Source: Nakamurella sp040546275 (lineage in GTDB: Bacteria > Actinomycetota > Actinomycetes > Mycobacteriales > Nakamurellaceae). Taken from it: a stretch of 64,000 nucleotides of DNA. Shown here in pieces: positions 8,209 through 16,951 of the stretch; within the stretch, counting starts at the first letter, position 1; each line of letters starts with the position of its first letter. The stretch lies in contig NZ_JBEPNO010000022.1 of NCBI RefSeq assembly GCF_040546275.1, positions 1-64,000 on the forward strand, given 5' to 3'. Below the pieces are notes generated by a model. The model was given only the letters and a program-made list of their open reading frames with translations. It was not told where the DNA came from and made no database searches. The position numbers and the translations under genes are program-made.

Positions 8209-9672
8209 GTGAAGAGCACCGTCGAACATCTGAACCCGACCAGGGTCAAACTCTCCGTCGAGGTTCCGTTCGACGAACTGAAGCCGCATTTTGCCAAGGC
8301 CTACGGTGCCCTGGCCGGCACCGTGAACATCCCCGGCTTCCGCAAGGGCAAGGTGCCCGCCCGGATCCTGGATGCGCGCCTGGGTCGCGGCACCATCCTG
8401 TCCGAGGTCGTCAACGACGCCGTCCCGGCGAAGTACGGCGAGGCCGTCGCCGAGGCGAACCTGACGCCGCTGGGACAGCCCGAGATCGAGGTCACCCGGA
8501 TCGACGACGGTGACACCCTGGCGTTCACCGCCGAGGTCGACGTCCGCCCCGAGATCGTCCTCCCCGCCGTCGACGAGATCTCCGTCGTCGTCGATGACGT
8601 CGAGGTCACCGAGGCCGACATCGACGAGCAGGTCGAGGCGTTGCGCGACCGGTTCGCCACCATCACCCCGGTGGAGCGGGCCGCCGCCGACGGTGATTCG
8701 GTCACCATCGACCTGCGGGCCGTCGTGGACGGCGAGGAACTGCCCGATGCCAGCACCGACGGGCTCACCTACAAGATCGGCACGGGCGACCTCGTCGACG
8801 GACTCGACGAGGCCATCACCGGTCTGTCGGCCGGCGAGACCGCCACATTCACCACCTCGCTGGTCGCGGGTGACCACTCCGGTGAGGACGCCGAGGTGAC
8901 CGTCACCCTCAACGGTGTCTCCGAGCGAGCGCTGCCCGAGGTGGACGACGACTTCGCCCAGCTGGCCAGCGAGTTCGACACCGTCGCCGAGATGCGCGCC
9001 GACCTCGTCGAGCGGATCCAGCGCGTCAAGAACATGACCCAGGGCAGCCAGGCCCGGGACAAGGTCCTCGAGGCACTGCTCGAGGCCACGGACATCCCGG
9101 CGCCCGCCGGCATCGTCGAGTCGGAGTACGAGGCTCGCCAGCACGATGCCGTGCACTCGTTCGACCACAGCGAGGAGCAGTTCAACGCCTACCTCGAGGG
9201 CGAGGGCCAGACCCGCGAAGAGTTCGATGCCGAGACCCGGGCTGCTTCGGAGGAGGCCGTTCGCACCCAGCTGCTGCTGGACGCGCTTGCCGAGCAGCAG
9301 GGCGTCGGCGTCTCCCAGGAGGAGTTCACCGAGCGGATCATCTACAACGCACAGCGTTTCGGCGTCAGCCCCGACGAGTACTTCAAGCGCCTGCAGGAGG
9401 GCAACCAGCTGGGTGCCGTCATCGCCGACGTCCGTCGTGGCAAGGCCCTGGCCAATGCCGTGCAGCTCGCGAAGATCTCCGACGCCTCGGGCAACACCCT
9501 GAACGTGGCCGAGCTCTTCGGGGTCGAGGAGATCGAGGACGAGGACGAGGCCACCGCCCAGGACATCGAGGACGGCGTGATCGAGGGCGGCGTCATCGAG
9601 GGCGCGAGCCAGGACGTCACCGAGACCGACGACGCCGTCGTCGAAGAGGGTGTGTCCGCAGAGCAGAAGTAG
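8209..9672 (+). CDS. tig: Trigger factor, ribosome-associated chaperone
   Basis: Trigger factor meets nascent chains at the ribosome exit tunnel and has a peptidyl-prolyl isomerase domain. The 487-residue product shows the ribosome-binding signature GFRKGKVP at residues 43-50, an FKBP-like domain at about 155-240 and a helical chaperone domain after it. The tail from about 440 is strongly acidic (EEIEDEDEATAQDIEDG), which is common in actinobacteria. GTG 8209 is chosen over an ATG 39 bases upstream because GAGGAG lies eight bases before it and the conserved N-terminus starts there. It heads the tig-clpP1-clpP2-clpX group. Confidence 0.97.
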   Translation: MKSTVEHLNPTRVKLSVEVPFDELKPHFAKAYGALAGTVNIPGFRKGKVPARILDARLGRGTILSEVVNDAVPAKYGEAVAEANLTPLGQPEIEVTRIDDGDTLAFTAEVDVRPEIVLPAVDEISVVVDDVEVTEADIDEQVEALRDRFATITPVERAAADGDSVTIDLRAVVDGEELPDASTDGLTYKIGTGDLVDGLDEAITGLSAGETATFTTSLVAGDHSGEDAEVTVTLNGVSERALPEVDDDFAQLASEFDTVAEMRADLVERIQRVKNMTQGSQARDKVLEALLEATDIPAPAGIVESEYEARQHDAVHSFDHSEEQFNAYLEGEGQTREEFDAETRAASEEAVRTQLLLDALAEQQGVGVSQEEFTERIIYNAQRFGVSPDEYFKRLQEGNQLGAVIADVRRGKALANAVQLAKISDASGNTLNVAELFGVEEIEDEDEATAQDIEDGVIEGGVIEGASQDVTETDDAVVEEGVSAEQK

Positions 9673-9682
9673 TCGTTCCACC

Positions 9683-9751
9683 GGAGCCGGTGCGATACCC
9701 GTGGTCACGCCGTCAGCGAACAGCTGACGCAACGGGCGTCGCATCGGCTCC
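9683..9751 (+). terminator. Nested hairpin after tig
   Basis: The arms GGAGCCGGTGCGA (9683-9695) and TCGCATCGGCTCC (9739-9751) pair over 13 positions with one mismatch. They enclose a perfect inner hairpin, GTCAGC (9712-9717) with GCTGAC (9723-9728). No long T run follows, so this could be a Rho-independent-like terminator of the type seen in high-GC genomes or an RNA-processing element between tig and clpP1. Confidence 0.5.
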
Positions 9752-9947
9752 TTCGTCGTTACTGTCGGTTGGGTCGGTGCCATACGCATCGGTCGCTGGG
9801 CGGCATCGACAAGAGCAGGCACAGTGACAAAGCAATGCAGCGCAGGCGCCGGCAGTTCAGCTCGGCTTCGTAGCAGTCCAGTTCCACCCACATCGATGAA
9901 CATCCGGCGGACACCACGCCCGCCCGGACTTCTGACAGGAGACGTCA

Positions 9948-10622
9948 GTGAGCCAAGGTCACACACTCGCGGGCCCGATCACCAATCAACTCAGGGCCAT
10001 CGAGAACGCAGCCCCGGAGATCCTGCCCGCCGTCATGCGCGGTACGCCGGGATTGTCGCTGTCGGACTCCGTGTCCGAGCGGTTGCTCCGCGAGCGCATC
10101 ATCATCCTGGGCTCCGAGGTGCGTGACACCAACGCGAACGAGATCACCGCGCAGCTGCTCCTGCTCGCCGCGGAGGATCCGGAGAAGGACATCACGCTCT
10201 ACATCAACTCGCCCGGCGGCAGCGTCACCGCGGGCATGGCCATCTACGACACGATGATGCTGATCGAGCCCGACGTGGCCACCACCGCGATGGGCCTGGC
10301 CGCCTCCATGGGTCAGTTCCTCCTGACGGCCGGTGCCCCCGGCAAGCGTGCGGCGCTGCCGCACGCTCGCATCCTCATGCACCAGCCGAGCGCGGGCGTC
10401 GGCGGAACCTCCTCCGACATCGCGATCCAGGCCGACATGCTGAACAAGTCCAAGCTCGAGATGGCCGAGCTGATCGCCCAGCACACCGGTCAGACGGTGG
10501 AGCGGATCACCCTGGACTCCGACCGCGACCGCTGGTTCACCGCGCAGGAAGCACTGGAGTACGGGTTCATCGACAAGGTCGTCGCTCGCGCCGCCGAGGC
10601 GCCCGTCAAGCCGGGCAAGTAG
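9948..10622 (+). CDS. clpP1: ATP-dependent Clp protease proteolytic subunit ClpP1
   Basis: This is one of two ClpP subunits which in actinobacteria form a mixed ClpP1P2 barrel fed by ClpX or ClpC1. The 224-residue product has the catalytic Ser120 (GLAASMGQ) and His145 (RILMHQPS), with Asp expected in the DSDRDRW segment. GTG 9948 is preceded by ACAGGAGA. The N-terminal 35 residues ahead of the fold are longer than usual and may be a removed propeptide. The gene lies 275 bases after tig and 81 bases before clpP2. Confidence 0.96.
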   Translation: MSQGHTLAGPITNQLRAIENAAPEILPAVMRGTPGLSLSDSVSERLLRERIIILGSEVRDTNANEITAQLLLLAAEDPEKDITLYINSPGGSVTAGMAIYDTMMLIEPDVATTAMGLAASMGQFLLTAGAPGKRAALPHARILMHQPSAGVGGTSSDIAIQADMLNKSKLEMAELIAQHTGQTVERITLDSDRDRWFTAQEALEYGFIDKVVARAAEAPVKPGK

Positions 10623-10703
10623 TACCGGCCCGCTTTTCCGACGGCAGTCCTCGGCATCCAACCGACCCGAGCCCAGACCAGAGAACAGAGAGAAGTCCAC
10701 AAG

Positions 10704-11366
10704 ATGAACCGTCCCGGCCACCAGATGCCACTGGGCGTCGCGCATGGCAACGCGCTCAATCTCCCGCAGGCCCGCTACATCCTGCCGTCGTTCACCGAAC
10801 GGACGAGCTATGGGATGAAGGAATCCAACCCGTACAACAAGCTCTTCGAGGAGCGCATCATCTTCCTCGGGGTGCAGATCGACGATGCCTCGGCCAATGA
10901 CGTGATGGCTCAGCTGTTGACCCTCGAGTCGACCGACCCCGACCGCGAGATCGTCATCTACATCAACTCTCCCGGTGGATCGTTCACCTCGATGACGGCC
11001 ATCTACGACACCATGCAGTTCGTCCGCCCGCACATCCGAACGGTGTGCCTCGGACAGGCGGCGTCGGCTGCAGCCGTCATCCTGGCTGCCGGTTCCAAGG
11101 GCATGCGGATGGCGCTGCCGAACTCCCGCATCCTGATCCACCAGCCGGCCACCGAGGGTGTCTACGGTCAGGTCTCGGACCTGGAGATCCAGGCCAAGGA
11201 GATCCAGCGGATGCGGAACTCGCTGGAGAACATCCTTTCCAAGCACTCCAACAAGACGCCGGAGGAAGTGCGCCTCGACATCGAGCGCGACAAGATCCTG
11301 ACGGCGGCCGAGGCCAAGGAATACGGACTGGTGGACGACGTGCTCGAATACCGGAAGATGGACTGA
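10704..11366 (+). CDS. clpP2: ATP-dependent Clp protease proteolytic subunit ClpP2
   Basis: This is the second ClpP subunit, partner of ClpP1 in a hetero-tetradecamer. The 220-residue product has nucleophile Ser121 in GQAASAAAV, His146 in RILIHQPA, and the INSPGGS oxyanion segment. The start is ATG 10704, with an AGAGAGAAG ribosome-binding stretch. It is probably co-transcribed with clpP1. The sequence differs strongly from ClpP1 in the head and handle regions, as expected for rings with different substrate preference. Confidence 0.96.
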   Translation: MNRPGHQMPLGVAHGNALNLPQARYILPSFTERTSYGMKESNPYNKLFEERIIFLGVQIDDASANDVMAQLLTLESTDPDREIVIYINSPGGSFTSMTAIYDTMQFVRPHIRTVCLGQAASAAAVILAAGSKGMRMALPNSRILIHQPATEGVYGQVSDLEIQAKEIQRMRNSLENILSKHSNKTPEEVRLDIERDKILTAAEAKEYGLVDDVLEYRKMD

Positions 11367-11649
11367 TCCGGCCCGGAATCCGATTGCGAGTGGCAGAGAT
11401 GCCGGCGGCCGATACGCTTGAGGTGTCACGGTCGCCGGCACCCCACCAGGGTGAGGGCAGTCGTCTTCGTGTCGCACCCGGCAAACCCGAGCCGGCGGTC
11501 GACCTACCGGGTACGGTCGTCAGATCATCACCCCGCGGCGAGCAGTCGCCGGGGACGGCAGGCTCGGTCGACATCGACGTACACCACCATCGACGGACAC
11601 AACTATCGGGCATGGCCAGGGCTGGCCACATCCAAGATCGAGAGGGCTC

Positions 11650-12918
11650 ATGGCGCGCATCGGCGATGGGGGCGATCTACTCAAGTGCTCCTTCTGCGGC
11701 AAGAGCCAGAAGCAGGTCCGCAAACTGATCGCAGGCCCTGGGGTCTACATCTGCGACGAGTGCATCGACCTGTGCAACGAGATCATCGAGGAGGAGCTGG
11801 CCGAGACCAGCGACGTCAAGCTCGATGACCTGCCGAAGCCGACGGCCATCCGGGAGTACCTGGACCAGTACGTCATCGGACAGGACACCGCGAAGAAGGC
11901 ACTCTCCGTCGCGGTCTACAACCACTACAAGCGCATCCAGGCGGGCCCGGACCGTGGCCCGGAGCCGGTGGAACTGGCGAAATCCAACATCCTGATGCTC
12001 GGGCCGACCGGTTGCGGCAAGACCTACCTCGCGCAGACGCTGGCGAAGATGCTCAACGTCCCGTTCGCCATCGCCGACGCCACCGCGTTGACCGAGGCCG
12101 GTTATGTCGGCGAGGACGTCGAGAACATCCTGCTGAAGCTGATCCAGGCCGCCGACTACGACGTCAAGCGCGCCGAGACCGGCATCGTCTACATCGACGA
12201 GGTCGACAAGATCGCCCGCAAGTCGGAGAACCCCTCCATCACTCGTGATGTCTCCGGTGAAGGTGTTCAGCAGGCCCTGCTCAAGATCCTCGAGGGCACG
12301 CAGGCGTCGGTGCCGCCCCAGGGCGGCCGCAAGCACCCGCACCAGGAATTCATCCAGATCGACACCACCAACGTGCTCTTCATCGTGGCCGGCGCCTTCG
12401 CCGGTCTGGAGAAGATCGTTGCGGAACGCGTCGGCCGTCGTGGCCTTGGCTTCGGCGCCGAGATCCGGTCGAAGTTCGACATCGACTCCTCCGACATCTT
12501 CTCCGACGTGATGCCGGAGGACCTGATCAAATTCGGTCTCATCCCGGAGTTCATCGGTCGTCTCCCGGTCGTCGCGGCGGTGACGCATCTGGACAAGGAG
12601 TCGCTCATCAAGATCCTGACCGAGCCTCGTGACGCCCTGTCCAAGCAGTACCAGCGGTTGTTCGACATGGACGGAGTCAAGCTCGAGTTCGAGCCGGACG
12701 CGATGGACGCCATCGCCGACGAGGCCATCCTTCGTGGCACCGGAGCCCGTGGGCTCCGCGCCATCATGGAGGAGGTACTGCTGCCGGCGATGTACGAGGT
12801 TCCGGGCCGCGACGACGTCGAGCGGGTCGTCGTCACCGCCGAAACCGTCAAGAAGAACGTCTACCCGACGATCGTCCCCCGCGCGCCCAAGCGTGCGCCA
12901 CGGGAGAAGTCGGCCTGA
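11650..12918 (+). CDS. clpX: Clp protease ATP-binding subunit ClpX
   Basis: ClpX is the AAA+ unfoldase that recognises tagged substrates and threads them into ClpP. The 422-residue product has the N-terminal C4 zinc domain (Cys13, Cys16, Cys35, Cys38), Walker A GPTGCGKT at 118-125, a pore loop GYVGED, Walker B YIDEVDK, an RKH loop, and GLGFGA in the position of the ClpP-contacting IGF loop. ATG 11650 is the first start in the conserved frame. The 283-base gap before it is longer than the clpP1-clpP2 gap, so an internal promoter is possible, though none was recognised. Confidence 0.97.
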   Translation: MARIGDGGDLLKCSFCGKSQKQVRKLIAGPGVYICDECIDLCNEIIEEELAETSDVKLDDLPKPTAIREYLDQYVIGQDTAKKALSVAVYNHYKRIQAGPDRGPEPVELAKSNILMLGPTGCGKTYLAQTLAKMLNVPFAIADATALTEAGYVGEDVENILLKLIQAADYDVKRAETGIVYIDEVDKIARKSENPSITRDVSGEGVQQALLKILEGTQASVPPQGGRKHPHQEFIQIDTTNVLFIVAGAFAGLEKIVAERVGRRGLGFGAEIRSKFDIDSSDIFSDVMPEDLIKFGLIPEFIGRLPVVAAVTHLDKESLIKILTEPRDALSKQYQRLFDMDGVKLEFEPDAMDAIADEAILRGTGARGLRAIMEEVLLPAMYEVPGRDDVERVVVTAETVKKNVYPTIVPRAPKRAPREKSA

Positions 12919-12945
12919 CGGCTCCCGCCTGACGAACCAGCCTCG

Positions 12946-12974
12946 CGGCCCGGTGACCTCCTGGTCCCGGGCCG
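12946..12974 (+). terminator. Hairpin terminator after clpX
   Basis: CGGCCCGG (12946-12953) pairs perfectly with CCGGGCCG (12967-12974). It lies about 28 bases after the clpX stop and is followed by a T-rich stretch (TTCGGCTGTCCTGTTT). It separates clpX from the convergent lipoprotein gene. Confidence 0.6.
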
Positions 12975-13035
12975 TTCGGCTGTCCTGTTTCGAGAACCTG
13001 TCGGCATTCCGCGGTGTCGGTGCCAGCCGTCGGTG

Positions 13036-13692
13036 TCAGGCGCAGGTGGTGGTGGCCCAGGAGCTCAGATCCTGGAGGGCAGCGACCACCTTGCCGTCCG
13101 TCATCGTCATGCCGAGTTCGGCAATCGTCTTCCCGGCCGCTGCGGAGACCGTCGCCCGCAGCACGTTGATGTCGGCCTGCGGCCGTTCCGGGAGGCCGGA
13201 GGCGGGGAGCTGCTTCAGCGCGTCATCCACCGCGGACTGGGTGATCTTGGCGTTCATGTCACCGGTGCCACCCTGCAGGACCGAGCTGAAGGCCGTGATC
13301 GCCGCGAGGACCTTGTTGCAGTCCGCGGACAGGCCCGGAATGCTGGTGGGCGCAACGGATCTGTCCGACGCCGAGGTGCTCGGCTCGCTGGTGCTGCTGT
13401 CGCCGCTGGACGAGTTCCCGGTCGTGGGTGCGGAGTTCTGGTCGCCGGTGCTCTGCTCCGCGGTGGCGTCCGGGCTGCCGGTGTCGCTACTCGTCTGGTC
13501 GGCGCTGGGTGTTTCGGGGCTCTGGGTGCTCGTTGTGCTGTCAGAGCCTGTGGACCCGTCACTGGTGGGTGCTGACCCGGAAGCCACCGCACCGGCGGCC
13601 ACCTCGGCCTGGCCGGCGATGGACGTTGCGCAACCGCCGATCAGGAGGCTGACACCGAGCACCCCGGCCAGGGCGAGAGTGCGAATCTTCAT
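13036..13692 (-). CDS. Secreted lipoprotein of unknown function
   Basis: The product is about 218 residues. It has a signal peptide with lipobox LIGGC and Cys21 as the predicted lipid anchor. Residues 35 to about 110 are a Ser/Thr/Asp-rich low-complexity linker. The C-terminal 110 residues are a compact helical-looking domain with two Cys, one near the start (LSADCNKV) and one at the penultimate position (TTTCA), which could form a disulfide. ATG 13692 is preferred because the signal peptide starts there; upstream codons are Pro/Arg-rich and unlike a leader. I do not recognise the domain family. Confidence 0.75.
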   Translation of the reverse strand: MKIRTLALAGVLGVSLLIGGCATSIAGQAEVAAGAVASGSAPTSDGSTGSDSTTSTQSPETPSADQTSSDTGSPDATAEQSTGDQNSAPTTGNSSSGDSSTSEPSTSASDRSVAPTSIPGLSADCNKVLAAITAFSSVLQGGTGDMNAKITQSAVDDALKQLPASGLPERPQADINVLRATVSAAAGKTIAELGMTMTDGKVVAALQDLSSWATTTCA

Positions 13693-13814
13693 GACGGCGG
13701 CTCCAAGAGGTCGGTCGGGTCGCAACGCGTGCGGCCGGGGCTGGCTCTTCGTGATGCTAGCGCCCGGCCCCCTGCCCCCGGGACCGGTTGTGCACAAGTG
13801 CTGCGCCGGGGTCG

Positions 13815-14645
13815 TCAGGCCGCGCCGACGACCCGAAGGGCTCCGCTGTACAGGTTGAATCCGGCGTCCCTGGTGAAACCGACCAGGGTCAGGCCGGTCT
13901 CGGTGGCCAGTTCGACGGCCAGCGACGACGGTGCCGACACGGCGATCAGCATGCCGAGCCCTGCCATGACGGCCTTCTGGACGAGTTCGAACGACGCCCG
14001 CGAGGAGGTCAGCAGGGCATCGCCGGACAGGGGCAGTTCACCGCCCAGGAGGGCCGCTCCGATCACCTTGTCGACCGCGTTGTGGCGACCGATGTCCTCC
14101 CGCACGTGCCGGAGCGATCCGTCGGGCGAGAGCAGGGCGGCGCCGTGGATGCCCCCGGTGGTGGCGAAGGCCTTCTGACCGGCCCGCAGCAGACCGGGGG
14201 CGGCGGTGATGACGGCAGGGTCGAAGCGGAGCTGTTCCGAGAGGTGATACCTGGTGCGAAGCTTCAGCGCCTCGATCGATGCGGTGCCGCAGACTCCGCA
14301 CGCCGAACTGGTGACGAACGCCCGCGCCGTGGAGCGGGCGGCGGCCGGTACCGGCCCGGCCAGCTGGACGTCGAGCACGTTGTAGGTGTTGCGGCCCTGC
14401 TCGTCCACACCGTCGCAGTAGCGCATGGCCGTCACGTCCCCGACGTCGGCGATGATGCCCTCGGCGTGCAGGAATCCGTGCACCAACTCGATGTCGTGCC
14501 CGGCGGTGCGCATGGTGACCGACAGCGATTCACCGCCGACCCTGATCTCCAGCGGTTCCTCGCCGGCAACCAGATCGGCCCGCGAGGCGAATCCGCCGTC
14601 GCGGTACCGCTGCACCCTCGCCCGCGCCGTCACTCTGCTCACCAC
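13815..14645 (-). CDS. fdhD: Formate dehydrogenase accessory sulfurtransferase FdhD
   Basis: FdhD passes sulfur from a cysteine desulfurase to the molybdenum/bis-MGD cofactor of formate-dehydrogenase-like enzymes. The 276-residue product contains the active-site CxxC pair Cys116 and Cys119 (SSACGVCG), the GEEPLEIR and HGFLHAEGI segments, and the FTSSRASFE-like motif (LTSSRASFELVQKA). Tandem GTG codons at 14645 and 14642 are both possible starts. It diverges from a small kinase gene 26 bases away. The likely client is the molybdopterin oxidoreductase at 16952-19273. Confidence 0.95.
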   Translation of the reverse strand: MVSRVTARARVQRYRDGGFASRADLVAGEEPLEIRVGGESLSVTMRTAGHDIELVHGFLHAEGIIADVGDVTAMRYCDGVDEQGRNTYNVLDVQLAGPVPAAARSTARAFVTSSACGVCGTASIEALKLRTRYHLSEQLRFDPAVITAAPGLLRAGQKAFATTGGIHGAALLSPDGSLRHVREDIGRHNAVDKVIGAALLGGELPLSGDALLTSSRASFELVQKAVMAGLGMLIAVSAPSSLAVELATETGLTLVGFTRDAGFNLYSGALRVVGAA

Positions 14646-14671
14646 CCCAGCATGCCAGCTACCGTGGGCTG

Positions 14672-15232
14672 ATGGTCGAGGGTCCGCGTCGTCTGGTGGT
14701 CACCGGTGGTCCAGGATCCGGGAAGACCTCTCTGGCCGCCCTTCTCGCCGTCCGGCTGGCGATCCCGCACATCGAGCTCGACGGGCTGTACCACGGGCCG
14801 AACTGGACGCCGACCGACCCGGAGGCGTTCCGCGCGTCGGTATCGGCGTTGACGGCCGGGCCGGCCTGGATCGTCGACGGGAACTACCGCAGCAAGCTCG
14901 GGGACCTGGTGCTGGCCCGGACGGACCTCGTCATCGCGCTGGATCTGCCGCGGCCGGTCGTCCTGGTGCGGTTGCTGCGACGCACTTTGGTGCGGATGGC
15001 CAGGCGGACCGAGCTGTGGAATGGCAACCGCGAGGAGTGGCGCAATCTGGTCAGCACCGACGAGTCCCGGAACCTGCTGCTGTGGGCACACCGGCACTTC
15101 GGCCGCTACCGTGCCCGCGCCATCGCCGTCGAGCGGGCGTCCGCAGTCGGTGGACCGGCGGCCGTCCGCCTAACGTCACCCGCCCAGGTCGACCGGTTCG
15201 TGGAGCATCTGATGCGGCTGGCCGGCCGGTGA
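14672..15232 (+). CDS. Small P-loop kinase, adenylate-kinase/FlaR-like
   Basis: The 186-residue protein has a Walker A motif GGPGSGKT at residues 12-19, then HIELDGLYHGPNW, where Asp could contact a substrate, and a GNY segment near 67. An Arg-rich lid-like stretch (LLRRTLVRMARR) follows. This pattern matches the 'topology modulation'/FlaR-like group of adenylate-kinase-related proteins, whose substrates are mostly unknown. It is divergent from fdhD and convergent with the GNAT gene. Function beyond nucleotide binding is not assigned. Confidence 0.75.
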   Translation: MVEGPRRLVVTGGPGSGKTSLAALLAVRLAIPHIELDGLYHGPNWTPTDPEAFRASVSALTAGPAWIVDGNYRSKLGDLVLARTDLVIALDLPRPVVLVRLLRRTLVRMARRTELWNGNREEWRNLVSTDESRNLLLWAHRHFGRYRARAIAVERASAVGGPAAVRLTSPAQVDRFVEHLMRLAGR

Positions 15233-15256
15233 GAACGCCGGCGAGATCGAGCCTGC

Positions 15257-15736
15257 CTAGCGGCGAACCATCCGGATCTCCAGGATGTTGGCCGAGTCGA
15301 TCTTCTCGCTGCCGTCGGGGATGAAGTCGTGGTGCACGTAGAAGGCGCTGGCGCGGGGGTTGTCCCGGTAGACCCAGAGCGAGGCCGGCCCGCTGCCGAT
15401 GGCTGCGTCCAGGAGGTCGTCTGCCACTCCTGAGCCCTGTTGGCCCTGGCGGACGAAGATCGCATAGAGCTCCCGCTCCGCCGGCGGATTCTCGTCCCTG
15501 GTCGGGCCGGCGATCGCGATTCCGACTACCTCGCCGTCCAGTTCGGCGAGATAGTGATCGGCGCTGCCGCTCTCGATCTCCCTGCGCCGGCGGACGGCCA
15601 GTTTGGCCGGGTCGAATTCGGCGAAACGCTCAGAGCCCCAGAGGTTCTCGTAGGCCTCACGCCAGCAGGCCAGATGACAGGCCGAAAACGCCTCGGCGTC
15701 ATCGGGCATCGCGCTGCGGATCGTCGGAGTGCTCAT
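15257..15736 (-). CDS. GNAT-family N-acetyltransferase
   Basis: The 159-residue product has a GNAT fold outline: an N-terminal SAMPDDAEAFSACHLACWREAY segment (read here in parts), a central strand AELDGEVVGIAI, the acetyl-CoA loop VRQGQQGSGVADDLLDAA, and the C-terminal NPRASAFYVHHDF. ATG 15736 is chosen because AAGGTGG lies five bases upstream; longer in-frame starts lack conserved sequence. The acceptor substrate is unknown. A TATAC-containing sequence on the minus strand near 15836-15842 could be part of its promoter. Confidence 0.85.
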   Translation of the reverse strand: MSTPTIRSAMPDDAEAFSACHLACWREAYENLWGSERFAEFDPAKLAVRRRREIESGSADHYLAELDGEVVGIAIAGPTRDENPPAERELYAIFVRQGQQGSGVADDLLDAAIGSGPASLWVYRDNPRASAFYVHHDFIPDGSEKIDSANILEIRMVRR

Positions 15737-15891
15737 GTATCCACCTTCGGCGAGCCGTCGGGCGAGGTCGGTGCTCCACCACCGGAGGGCGCCTCGACTT
15801 CGCCGCCCGGTGCATGCGCGCTGCGCACATGGTGTATAGCGTACCCAGGCTAGTGCACCCGCCGAGACGCGAGGAGCCGCACGCCTCCCCA

Positions 15892-15960
15892 CCGGATCGA
15901 GCGGGGAGCAGAAGTCCCATCGCTGTCCGATTCGTTGGATTTATGCTCCCCGCAATTCGG
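15892..15960. repeat. Nested palindromic intergenic element, family A copy 2
   Basis: The arms GCGGGGAGCA (15901-15910) and TGCTCCCCGC (15944-15953) pair perfectly over 10 bp, with weaker flanking pairing. Inside, TCCGA (15926-15930) and TTGGA (15935-15939) close a TTCG loop. Compared with copy 1 (4533-4600), a T:A pair in the arms becomes G:C, so both sides changed together. Confidence 0.75.
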
Positions 15961-15969
15961 GAGGGCCGG

Positions 15970-16860
15970 TCAGCCGCCTAGGGCGGTCCAGACGGCGTTC
16001 GTCAGCGCGATCATCTGCTGCTGTTCCGCCGGACCATGGAAGACTCCGCCTGAGACCCGGACCGTGAGCTTCGCGCCGGAGCGCTGGCACAGGACGGTGG
16101 AAACGTTGTCAGGGTCCACCGGTTTGCCTGCCACGGTGGTCTGCTGCTGGACGACCTCGCACTGGACCTCTCCGAAGATCTTGATCTGCTGGGGTAGGAC
16201 GGCCACCCCGAGGATCGCGGGATCGGCCACCGGCCCCAGGGTCAGTCCGGGGGACGGTGCGCGCACGGCGATTACCGCGACAAGAAGCATGAGGTCGGGG
16301 GTGCCGTAGCTGCGGTACGCGACTGCCGCCCCCGGATAGGCCTTCTCGTAGGCGGCCTTGGTCAGCGCCTCGACCTTCGCCTCGGTCTCCTTCCGGAACG
16401 TGACGACTTTTGTCGCTTGCGCTGAACCCGGCCGCAACGCCTTCTCGGCCTCCACGATGTCGGTGAAGCCGCCGACGGTGGCAGGCAGGGTGATCGCGGC
16501 GTTGCTGACGCCCGAATCGGCAGACGTCGAGCCGATCCGGAGCGTCTTGGTCTTCACCAGGACCGCCCCGACACCGACGGCCAGGAGCAGACCGACCACC
16601 AACCCGATGATCGCCGCACCCCACGGTCTGGGCGGCCGTGGACCGGGAGCGGCGGACGGTGCGTACGGGGAGGGCCGGTCGGCCGGGACCGGCGCATTGA
16701 GCGGTTCGTGGTAAGGGGCTGCAGGGTGTTCGGGTCCGCCGGGCCCCGGACCACCGGCCTGGCTCGAAGGAACCGGTGGCCAGGGTGGCGTCCGCTGCCC
16801 CGTTGGTGGAGGTTGCCCACCGTAGTTCGGTCGGCCGGACGGATCGAGTGGTTGCCCCAT
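15970..16860 (-). CDS. Membrane-anchored protein with proline-rich N-terminus
   Basis: The product is about 296 residues. Residues 1 to about 85 are Pro/Gly-rich and probably cytoplasmic. A single membrane segment follows (AAIIGLVVGLLLAVGVGAVLV), then an external domain of about 190 residues with two Cys (CEVV and LCQR) that could pair. ATG 16860 is preferred because AAGGTG lies six bases upstream; a GTG nine bases earlier is possible. Proteins of this layout are common in actinobacteria, but I do not recognise the external domain. Confidence 0.7.
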   Translation of the reverse strand: MGQPLDPSGRPNYGGQPPPTGQRTPPWPPVPSSQAGGPGPGGPEHPAAPYHEPLNAPVPADRPSPYAPSAAPGPRPPRPWGAAIIGLVVGLLLAVGVGAVLVKTKTLRIGSTSADSGVSNAAITLPATVGGFTDIVEAEKALRPGSAQATKVVTFRKETEAKVEALTKAAYEKAYPGAAVAYRSYGTPDLMLLVAVIAVRAPSPGLTLGPVADPAILGVAVLPQQIKIFGEVQCEVVQQQTTVAGKPVDPDNVSTVLCQRSGAKLTVRVSGGVFHGPAEQQQMIALTNAVWTALGG

Positions 16861-16951
16861 GAGGAGCACCTTGCCAGGGCCGCAGCCGTCATGGGGAATT
16901 TTTCCAGGGTTCGCCCGTCAGGAGGTGGCGGGGCCTCCGGACGAAGGCCGA

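Noticed and set aside
8188..9966. Long open frame of 592 codons on the minus strand opposite tig and clpP1
   Set aside because: It lies antisense to two certain genes and reads as Leu/Val/Asp/Gly-rich codon shadow, as expected in high-GC DNA. No family motif or ribosome site was seen.
11367..11649. Small gene in the clpP2-clpX gap
   Set aside because: Open frames there lack a ribosome site and read as low-complexity shadow; nothing else was recognised in the gap.
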